From contig JAHEMP010000040.1 in assembly GCA_024643585.1 (NCBI GenBank), positions 1 through 12,653 on the forward strand: a stretch of DNA of 12,653 nucleotides. The letters run 5' to 3'. Made by a program: the position numbers and the translations under genes. Origin of the DNA: Crocinitomicaceae bacterium. Lineage in GTDB: Bacteria > Bacteroidota > Bacteroidia > Flavobacteriales_D > Crocinitomicaceae. Below the pieces are notes generated by a model, which saw only the letters and a program-made list of their open reading frames with translations, was not told where the DNA came from and did no database searches. Shown one piece after another: positions 1 through 5,332 of this stretch; positions within the stretch are counted from its first letter, which is position 1; every line of letters begins with the position of its first letter.

Positions 1-520
1 CCCTTTTCTTATTCGTGTAATCTAAGAAAGCTGTGGGTTCATCAAGGAAAATGTATTTTGTTTGTTGCGCCAAAACTTTGGCAATTGCCAATAACTGACG
101 TTCACCATCACTTAATTCTGATGTAAATTTGCCTTTCAAATGTTCAATTTCTAAGGTCTTGAAGCTGTTTTGAATGATCAGATTATCCTCTTTTTTTAGA
201 CGGCCTATGGCATTGGTGTACGGTGAACGACCTAAGGCGACAAATTCTTCGGCTTTCATAAAAGAAATTCCGCTAAAACGACTGTTCACAAATCCAAAAA
301 GTGTTGATTTTTGGGAATTTGAAAACATAGATATTTCTTTTCCAGTTAATTCAATCTGTCCTGAAAGGTAAGCAATTTGTCCGATTAATGTTTTCATCAA
401 CGTCGTCTTACCGCGTCCATTCGCACCTATCAAGGCGTAAATTTTTCCAGATTCCAAGTTTAATTCTTGAATTTCTAGTAAGGTCTTTTTGTAGCCAATA
501 TGTAGGTTGCTTATGTTCAT
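1..520 (-). CDS. FecE/BtuD-type ABC transporter ATPase, 3' end cut off by window edge
   Basis: This is the cytoplasmic ATP-hydrolysing subunit of an iron-complex, heme or cobalamin importer. The frame is open from the ATG at 520 to the left edge, giving 173 visible residues of a family usually near 250. Walker A is GANGRGKTT (residues 32-40), the ABC signature LSDGERQ (136-142), Walker B YIFLDEPT (156-163) and the D-loop FLD (165-167). The stretch VALGRSPYTNAIGRL after the Q-loop region is typical of FecE relatives. At the place where YVPQ usually gives the Q-loop glutamine, this protein reads FVNS, with Ser at about residue 80. The start codon overlaps the permease stop as ATGA (517-520), so translation is probably coupled. 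Residues after the D-loop, including the H-loop histidine, lie outside the window. Confidence 0.93.
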   Translation of the reverse strand, partial: MNISNLHIGYKKTLLEIQELNLESGKIYALIGANGRGKTTLMKTLIGQIAYLSGQIELTGKEISMFSNSQKSTLFGFVNSRFSGISFMKAEEFVALGRSPYTNAIGRLKKEDNLIIQNSFKTLEIEHLKGKFTSELSDGERQLLAIAKVLAQQTKYIFLDEPTAFLDYTNKKR

Positions 521-1515
521 CGCGCAATTCTTTTAACAATGAAATAAACAACCATGGGAGCTCCAATCAATGAGGTGACAGCGTTAATAGGGAGTGGAAT
601 TGTTTCGGCGAACAGTTGAACAATAATATCGCACAAAACTAAAAATACAGCACCAAGAATTAAAGAAGCGGGTAATAAAATTCGATGATCCTGCGTTTTG
701 AAAATGATTTTAACCAAGTTAGGAACCGCTAAACCGATAAATGCAATAGGTCCGCAATAAGCAGTAACCAGTCCGGTTAAAATAGCGGTAATTAAAATTG
801 TAAGTAAACGAACATTTCGAATAGAAACCCCCAACAATTGAGCTTCTGTTTCTCCTAATACAAATGCATTCAGTGGTTTAATGATAAAAAATGAGGATAT
901 CAATCCAAACAGAAACAATGCAATTATAAATGGCAGTTGAGCCGTTTGAACTTGTTGCAAAGAACCCATTGCCCACATGGTAAATATTTTTAATGAATTT
1001 GCATCGGATAAATATTGAATCACTGAAACCAGCGCACCGGAAAAACTTCCAAGCATCAACCCTATCAATAAAAGTGAAATGCCTTGCTTTATTTTATAGG
1101 ATAAACTTAAAATGATAAGTCCGAAAATTAGAGCACCAAGTAAAGCGCTTGAAACCAGTCCGTAATCATTATTGAAAAAAGTCCAACCTGTCATCAAAGA
1201 GATTGCCACAAACAAACTTGCGCCAGAATTGATTCCCAAAATATAGGGGCCAGCCAAAGGATTGTTGAATAAAGTTTGCATCATTAAACCTGATATGGAA
1301 AGTGCCGAACCTGCCAGACATGCCATAATAAATCTCGGAAATCTCAATTCTTGAACGATAAGATGCTCGGAGTTGGTTGGGTCAAAATGAAACCATGCGT
1401 CTATAAATGTCGACCAAGAAATCGAAATTTCTCCAGCTTCAAAATGGCAAATGAATGCTAATGGCAATAGGGCCAACAACAGTAAAAGAAAAATTCTATT
1501 TTTTACGGTGTGCAT
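517..1515 (-). CDS. FecCD/BtuC-type ABC transporter permease
   Basis: Inner-membrane channel subunit (332 residues, normal for the family), which works as a dimer with the ATPase encoded next. It has many hydrophobic segments and the family hallmarks in order: LRFPRFIMACLAGSALSISG (57-76) followed by MQTLFNNPLAGPYILGINSGA (79-99), GPIAFIGLAVPNLVK (255-269), the loop that contacts the ATPase, and LPINAVTSLIGAPMVVYFI (308-326) near the C terminus. The start ATG at 1515 shares one base with the stop of the binding-protein gene (TAATG), and its own stop overlaps the ATPase start. This is the middle gene of a strictly coupled operon. The family is certain. Whether the cargo is a ferric siderophore, heme or vitamin B12 is not. 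Confidence 0.95.
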   Translation of the reverse strand: MHTVKNRIFLLLLLALLPLAFICHFEAGEISISWSTFIDAWFHFDPTNSEHLIVQELRFPRFIMACLAGSALSISGLMMQTLFNNPLAGPYILGINSGASLFVAISLMTGWTFFNNDYGLVSSALLGALIFGLIILSLSYKIKQGISLLLIGLMLGSFSGALVSVIQYLSDANSLKIFTMWAMGSLQQVQTAQLPFIIALFLFGLISSFFIIKPLNAFVLGETEAQLLGVSIRNVRLLTILITAILTGLVTAYCGPIAFIGLAVPNLVKIIFKTQDHRILLPASLILGAVFLVLCDIIVQLFAETIPLPINAVTSLIGAPMVVYFIVKRIAR

Positions 1516-2594
1516 TATTTTACTTCATGGTAAAAATACAAATCCTTCTTCGGAAAAGCGTTGGGATGAAAAATGCTTAGATAATCAGATAATACTTTTT
1601 GGGGTTCTATTGCGGACATTTCCCAGTATCGATTTCCACTTCGGGAATAATCAAAAATTGGATTTTTCGTTACTGGGCCAAGATATTTCAGTCTAGGGTA
1701 GGTGCCAAATAGAATGGCTATAGTAGGCATTCCAGGATTTATCCAAAATTCAGTATCTAGATTTTCTGAAAGCACTTTTTCCAATGTCAGCGAAACAGAG
1801 CCTGTGCCATATGTTTTCCTGTAACGGTAGTGGACATGAGCATCTTCTAGTAAAACGGCGTTAAAACTCTCTCCAGCAGGAGCAAACCAGGTTTCTCCAT
1901 ACATATTTCCACTTATAACGGTTGGAAAAGTTTTGAGTTTGCTTGCAGCAGATTTCAAGTCTAAATATTCTTTCTCAATTCTGTTGAAATAAGCTTTTGC
2001 CTGTTCTTCTTCTCCAATTAAATAACCAAATAAAAGAATCCATTCGGCTTTACCTAATGGATGAGTTTCCCGCCAATCGTAGTTAACAATGCACTTCATT
2101 CCAGTAGCTTCCAATTGTTTTTGATGTGGAAATGCTTTTCCAAATCCGCTATAAATCAATGCTTGACAGTTCGATTTCAATAATGTTTCTATTGGAATTT
2201 GACCTTCTTCACCCATTTCGAGAACTTTACCATTTTTGATGTTATTCAAAAGTTCAGTGTTGTAAACATAGTTCCGATCTGCGACACCAACAATTTTCTC
2301 AATTGAGTTTAAGATGGACAGCATGCCAACATGGGTGCTAGAAAGAACTGTAATTTTATCCAAAGGTACTGCCAACGTATTTTTAGCGACTTGTTTTGAA
2401 ATATTTATTGTCTGTTCGACAATACGCGTTTCAGGGGAAAGAATTTCTATTTGAATAATTTTCTCCTTTTCTGTAATTCGTAAAAATTTGGAATAGCGAA
2501 CAATATTATCCTCTGATACTGTATTCGATTTTTTCTGATTTTTACAAGATATCAGTATTACGGATAATAGAAAAATTAAGGATAGACTTTTCAT
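1515..2594 (-). CDS. Substrate-binding lipoprotein of a FecB/BtuF-type importer
   Basis: Probable periplasmic capture protein (359 residues) feeding the permease and ATPase encoded immediately downstream. The N terminus is a lipoprotein signal, MKSLSLIFLLSVILISC, with the lipidated cysteine at 17. The rest fits the helical-backbone binding-protein fold (Peripla_BP_2): a first lobe with THVGMLSILNSIEKIVGVAD (87-106) and a segment placing the binding pocket near QALIYSGF (144-151); then the connecting helix AEWILLFGYLIGEEEQAKAY (183-202); then a second lobe ending near SAIEPQKVLSDYLSIFHP (327-344). The start is fixed because the signal peptide begins at this methionine. No cobalamin riboswitch fits upstream, since only 119 bases separate it from rplI and those hold the rplI terminator. 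The cargo is unknown. The sequence after Cys17 (KNQKKS) lacks the acidic surface-export signature described in some flavobacteria, so a periplasm-facing location is inferred. Confidence 0.88.
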   Translation of the reverse strand: MKSLSLIFLLSVILISCKNQKKSNTVSEDNIVRYSKFLRITEKEKIIQIEILSPETRIVEQTINISKQVAKNTLAVPLDKITVLSSTHVGMLSILNSIEKIVGVADRNYVYNTELLNNIKNGKVLEMGEEGQIPIETLLKSNCQALIYSGFGKAFPHQKQLEATGMKCIVNYDWRETHPLGKAEWILLFGYLIGEEEQAKAYFNRIEKEYLDLKSAASKLKTFPTVISGNMYGETWFAPAGESFNAVLLEDAHVHYRYRKTYGTGSVSLTLEKVLSENLDTEFWINPGMPTIAILFGTYPRLKYLGPVTKNPIFDYSRSGNRYWEMSAIEPQKVLSDYLSIFHPNAFPKKDLYFYHEVK

Positions 2595-2598
2595 AGTT

Positions 2599-2606
2599 CA
2601 AATATA
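2599..2606 (-). promoter_or_regulatory. Possible -7 box of the importer operon
   Basis: On the minus strand this reads TATATTTG, an exact fit to the Bacteroidota -7 consensus TAnnTTTG. It ends only four bases before the ATG at 2594, so a transcript from it would be nearly or fully leaderless. I see no TTG-type -33 box at the usual spacing, and AT-rich DNA yields such matches by chance. The true promoter may therefore lie elsewhere in 2607-2659. Confidence 0.3.
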
Positions 2607-2659
2607 ATCAACTCTAGGCTTCTGCCTTTCAATTTTGAATCTTGTATGAATTCGAATGC

Positions 2660-2694
2660 AAAAAAAAACCTCCAATCTTTCGAGAGGAGGTTTT
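2660..2694 (-). terminator. Rho-independent terminator of rpsF-rpsR-rplI
   Basis: Read on the minus strand, the arm AAAACCTCC is followed by a loop and then GGAGGTTTT, running into a T tract (the A run at 2660-2668 on plus). The arms are 2686-2694 and 2665-2673. The loop can add a TCT/AGA mini-stem closed by a four-base CGAA loop, with two unpaired bases. It lies 20 bases past the rplI stop, which fits an end of transcription for the ribosomal operon and insulates the importer operon downstream. Confidence 0.85.
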
Positions 2695-2713
2695 GTATTT
2701 TTAGCGGGAAAAA

Positions 2714-3160
2714 TTATTCTCCTACAACTTCAATTTTGAACGAAGCAATAACACCTTTAGCGATGTTAGCATCAACGTCGTATGTTCCAACCTCTTTGAT
2801 CAATTCTTCTTTGATTTTCAAAGCTTTACGATCGATATCAAATCCTTCAGCTTTCAATGCTTCAGAAACTTGAATAGTGTTGATAGAACCAAATATTTTA
2901 CCGTTTTCACCAGCCTTTGTCATTATTTTCAATTCCAAACCTGTGATTTTTGTTGCTAATTCCTCAGCTTCAGCTAACATTTTTGATTCTTTGTGTGCTC
3001 TTTGTTTCAACATCTCTGCGTGACCTTTCTTTGCAGAAGCAGTTGCCAAAACAGCATAACCTTGAGGAATTAAGAAATTTCTTCCGTATCCAGGTTTAAC
3101 TGTTACCATCTCATCTTTATATCCAAGCTTGTCAACGGTTTTTTTAAGAATTACATCCAT
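2714..3160 (-). CDS. rplI: 50S ribosomal protein bL9
   Basis: Large-subunit protein that binds 23S rRNA near the L1 stalk base and reaches out across neighbouring ribosomes. At 148 residues it has the standard length. The rRNA-binding N-terminal domain carries VTVKPGYGRNFLIPQGYAVLA (19-39), followed by a long charged connecting helix (about 41-75) and the C-terminal domain with KAGENGKIFGSI (82-93) and FDIDRKAL (107-114). It is the last gene of rpsF-rpsR-rplI, 29 bases after rpsR and followed by a hairpin terminator. The leader upstream of its ATG is A/T-rich and has no Shine-Dalgarno sequence. Confidence 0.97.
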   Translation of the reverse strand: MDVILKKTVDKLGYKDEMVTVKPGYGRNFLIPQGYAVLATASAKKGHAEMLKQRAHKESKMLAEAEELATKITGLELKIMTKAGENGKIFGSINTIQVSEALKAEGFDIDRKALKIKEELIKEVGTYDVDANIAKGVIASFKIEVVGE

Positions 3161-3189
3161 CTTTTAATTTTTTTAAATCGTTTACAATC

Positions 3190-3453
3190 TTATTTTAACA
3201 TATCTCCAACATACGGAAGAACTGCAATGTGACGAGCTCTTTTGATCGCTTTGTTCACTCTCTTCTGGTATTTTGCAGAAGTTCCTGTTAAACGACGAGG
3301 TAAAATCTTACCTTGCTCATTAACCAATTTCAATAAGAAATTAGCGTCTTTGTAATCGATGAATTTGATGCCGCTTTTTTGAAAACGACAATATTTACTT
3401 TTCGTAATGTCGATGTTAATCGGCGTTAGGTAACGAATATCATTTTGTGCCAT
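3190..3453 (-). CDS. rpsR: 30S ribosomal protein bS18
   Basis: Small-subunit protein that pairs with bS6 on the 16S rRNA platform. It is 87 residues long, with the family core CRFQKSGIKFIDYKD (22-36) and GKILPRRLTGTSAKYQ (48-63) and a basic C-terminal helix KRVNKAIKRARH (64-75). It lies 25 bases after rpsF and 29 before rplI, so the three are almost certainly one transcript. In Bacteroidota, structural work has implicated bS18, bS6 and bS21 in holding the 16S 3' tail, which hides the anti-Shine-Dalgarno. That fits the lack of such sites across this window. Confidence 0.97.
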   Translation of the reverse strand: MAQNDIRYLTPINIDITKSKYCRFQKSGIKFIDYKDANFLLKLVNEQGKILPRRLTGTSAKYQKRVNKAIKRARHIAVLPYVGDMLK

Positions 3454-3478
3454 GTCTGTACTTTTTGACGATTAATAA

Positions 3479-3835
3479 TTAAGCTTCTGCAGTTTCAGTT
3501 TTCGCTTTCCCCATTTTGGCTCTGCGTTTTTCTGCATACTCTAAATGATCTTTTTCCATTTTGATTGTCAAGAAGCGCATAACACGCTCGTCTCTTTTCA
3601 AAGTCAATTCAAATTCAGCAATTACTTGAGAATCACATTCGAATTGTGAAAGGAAATAAAATCCTGTAGATTTTTTTTGAATTGGGTATGCCAATTTGCG
3701 CAATCCCCAACTTTCTGAGTGCTTAATTTTACCGCCAAGTTCTTTAACTTGAGCTTCGAATTTTTGCACTGCTTCCTTTGCCTGATCCTCAGACAAAACG
3801 GGAGTTAAAATGAAAACAGTTTCGTAAGAATTCAT
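3479..3835 (-). CDS. rpsF: 30S ribosomal protein bS6
   Basis: Small-subunit platform protein that forms a heterodimer with bS18, encoded next. It has 118 residues with the ferredoxin-like core: YETVFILTPVL (4-14), WGLRKLAYPIQKKSTGFY (43-60) and ELTLKRDERVMRFLTIKM (76-93). The C-terminal tail from about residue 95 is charged and ends in a low-complexity Lys/Thr/Glu/Ala stretch, as is common in this family. It is the first gene of the operon. Its ATG follows an A/T-rich leader without a Shine-Dalgarno sequence, and a good -7 box lies about 30 bases upstream. Confidence 0.97.
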   Translation of the reverse strand: MNSYETVFILTPVLSEDQAKEAVQKFEAQVKELGGKIKHSESWGLRKLAYPIQKKSTGFYFLSQFECDSQVIAEFELTLKRDERVMRFLTIKMEKDHLEYAEKRRAKMGKAKTETAEA

Positions 3836-3866
3836 ATTGTTTATATTAATTTGTATTTTGAGGGTG

Positions 3867-3874
3867 CAAAGATA
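3867..3874 (-). promoter_or_regulatory. Probable -7 box of the rpsF-rpsR-rplI promoter
   Basis: The minus strand reads TATCTTTG, an exact match to TAnnTTTG, the -7 element of the Bacteroidota primary sigma factor. Transcription would start near 3860, leaving a short leader of about 25 bases before rpsF. The -33 region is degenerate (ACTG at suitable spacing instead of TTTG). The position at the head of a three-gene ribosomal operon supports it. Confidence 0.6.
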
Positions 3875-3880
3875 GGGAAA

Positions 3881-3944
3881 TCAAATGAATAAACAGTAAT
3901 GCTTTTGAAATTTTCTATTGAACTTGCATTATCCTTTCATTTGA
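3881..3944. repeat. Inverted repeat in the rpsF/hydrolase divergent spacer
   Basis: TCAAATGAA at 3881-3889 is matched in inverted orientation by TTCATTTGA at 3936-3944. The right arm is also half of a tighter palindrome, TCATTT-GA-AAATGA, at 3937-3950. The left arm sits just upstream of the rpsF -7 box. These could be operator half-sites for a shared regulator. The DNA is AT-rich and chance is a real alternative. Confidence 0.3.
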
Positions 3945-3994
3945 AAATGATGGTTAAAGGTAAAACTATTAAAAACAAGAACCCTACTTTATTT

Positions 3995-4002
3995 TATTTT
4001 TG
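3995..4002 (+). promoter_or_regulatory. Probable -7 box of the serine hydrolase gene
   Basis: TATTTTTG matches TAnnTTTG exactly and lies 33 bases before the hydrolase ATG. A start of transcription near 4007-4009 is expected from the usual spacing. No clear -33 TTTG is visible at 17-20 bases upstream. Confidence 0.5.
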
Positions 4003-4006
4003 TAGG

Positions 4007-4039
4007 ATGGAGTACTTCAAAAGAACAAGCAGTGTATGA
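4007..4039 (+). other. Possible 10-codon leader ORF overlapping the hydrolase start
   Basis: An ATG at 4007 opens a frame reading MEYFKRTSSV and stops at TGA 4037-4039, which overlaps the hydrolase start codon as ATGA. The ATG falls almost at the predicted transcription start, so it would have to be translated leaderless. It may simply be chance. It is recorded because the same ATGA overlap is used for coupled genes elsewhere in this window (517-520). Confidence 0.15.
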
Positions 4040-5214
4040 TTAGGTCAATAGTTATCATTCTGACAATTATTGTGGTGTATTCATGCTCTACTAAGTCGGA
4101 AAAGGGAGAAAGTGAAGTTGTTGAAAAGATTTATTTCATCCCTCGAACCTATTATAGTGACCATAAAATATTTCCAAAGCTTTCGAGAAAATACATCAAA
4201 AAAAAGAAAGCAGAAATCGAGCGTTTTTATTCTCAAACCTTTGGTAAAGACAAGTTCAGTGGTGGCTTTTTGGTAGCTAAAAACGGTCAAATCATTTTTG
4301 AGAAATACCAAGGATATAGCAATTTTGAAAAAGGGAAAAGAAACAATTCCAGAACTCCAATTCATTTGGCCTCCGTTGGGAAGGTATTAACAGCCACTGC
4401 CGTGTTTCGGCTGGTTCATTTGGGTAAATTGAAGTTTGACCAAAAAGTAAATTCTATTTTAACGCTGTTTCCATATGAAACAATTACCATAAGAATGCTA
4501 CTTAATCACAGAAGCGGAGTCCCAAAATATGCCTATTTCGCTTCTCAGGATTCTCTTTGGAATAAAAAACTGACTTTGAGTAATGAGGATATTCTTGATA
4601 TTTTGACGGTAAATTCATTGCCTCTTGATTTTGTGCCGGATACGAAATTCACCTATAACAATAGTAATTATGCACTTTTGGCTTTAGTGATTGAAAAAGT
4701 CACCAAACAAACATTTTCACAAGCAATGAAAAAACTTGTATTTGAACCTATCGGTATGAAAAATTCATTTGTAATGAATCTGAAAAACGATAGTACCATT
4801 GTGTCACAATCCTATAAAAGCAATTATCAAAAAGTACCATTTGATTTTTTAGATGCAATTAACGGGGATAAAAATATTTATTCTACCCCCAGGGATTTGT
4901 TGAAATACGATATGGCGATGTACAACGATGAATATATTTCAAAAAAAATTAAAGATGAAGTATACAAGGGATATAGTTATGAAAAGCCGGGAATAAAAAA
5001 CTACGGTCTTGGAATTCGATTGAAGGAATGGACCGAAAATCAAAAGTTGTTCTATCACAATGGCTGGTGGCATGGAAACAATTCTTGTTATGTTTCTCTT
5101 AAAAAGGAGAAAGTGACCATCATTGCAATTTCAAATAAATACACAAGGAGCGTCTATAATTCTGTTCAAATATCCAGTTTATTTGGGGATTATCCTTACG
5201 AAATTAGTGATTAA
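4036..5214 (+). CDS. Lipoprotein serine hydrolase, class C beta-lactamase / PBP4* fold
   Basis: Probable envelope serine hydrolase of 392 residues (family PF00144), which includes esterases, D-aminopeptidases and penicillin-binding-protein-like enzymes. The substrate here is unknown. MIRSIVIILTIIVVYSC is a lipoprotein signal with the lipidated cysteine at 17. The catalytic nucleophile motif SxxK is SVGK (113-116) within HLASVGKVLTATAVFRLV. The second motif YxN is YNN (207-209) within FTYNNSNYALLALVIEKV. The third, in place of KTG, is HNG (341-343) in FYHNGWWHGNNS. IYSTPRDLLKYDMAM (281-295) is also typical. All catalytic positions are intact. The gene stands alone, divergent from rpsF and followed by aconitase with its own promoter. 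It should not be read as an antibiotic-resistance gene, because the HxG motif and lipid anchor fit the broad hydrolase family better. Confidence 0.9.
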   Translation: MIRSIVIILTIIVVYSCSTKSEKGESEVVEKIYFIPRTYYSDHKIFPKLSRKYIKKKKAEIERFYSQTFGKDKFSGGFLVAKNGQIIFEKYQGYSNFEKGKRNNSRTPIHLASVGKVLTATAVFRLVHLGKLKFDQKVNSILTLFPYETITIRMLLNHRSGVPKYAYFASQDSLWNKKLTLSNEDILDILTVNSLPLDFVPDTKFTYNNSNYALLALVIEKVTKQTFSQAMKKLVFEPIGMKNSFVMNLKNDSTIVSQSYKSNYQKVPFDFLDAINGDKNIYSTPRDLLKYDMAMYNDEYISKKIKDEVYKGYSYEKPGIKNYGLGIRLKEWTENQKLFYHNGWWHGNNSCYVSLKKEKVTIIAISNKYTRSVYNSVQISSLFGDYPYEISD

Positions 5215-5244
5215 AACATTCGGAAAAAATAAGAATATTAAGTG

Positions 5245-5293
5245 CTGATTCGAGTGGAAAATAGGCAATTAATCAGTATTTTTGCAACTCGAA
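5245..5293. repeat. Two interleaved inverted repeats around the aconitase promoter
   Basis: CTGATT (5245-5250) is mirrored by AATCAG (5271-5276), which directly abuts the -7 box. TTCGAGT (5249-5255) is mirrored by ACTCGAA (5287-5293), which covers the expected transcription start. Such an arrangement could be an operator. The arms are short and chance is possible. Confidence 0.35.
5277..5284 (+). promoter_or_regulatory. Probable -7 box of the aconitase gene
   Basis: TATTTTTG matches TAnnTTTG exactly and ends 48 bases before the aconitase ATG. Transcription would begin near 5290, giving an A-rich leader of about 43 bases with no strong Shine-Dalgarno sequence near the start. No clear -33 box is visible. 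Confidence 0.55.
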
Positions 5294-5332
5294 AAAGAAG
5301 GAATAATTTAATAAATATAAAACAAAGCTAAA

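Noticed and set aside
174..573. Small plus-strand open frames over the ATPase start
   Set aside because: They lie antisense to a minus-strand frame with all ABC ATPase motifs, and their translations show no family features.
2595..2713. Cobalamin riboswitch ahead of the importer operon
   Set aside because: The gap is 119 bases, about 35 of them the rplI terminator, which is too short for the known riboswitch, and I see no B12-box-like sequence.
4036..5214. Antibiotic-inactivating class C beta-lactamase
   Set aside because: SVGK and YNN fit the fold, but the lipid anchor, the HNG third motif and the lone chromosomal setting fit the broad serine hydrolase family. Nothing visible supports drug hydrolysis.
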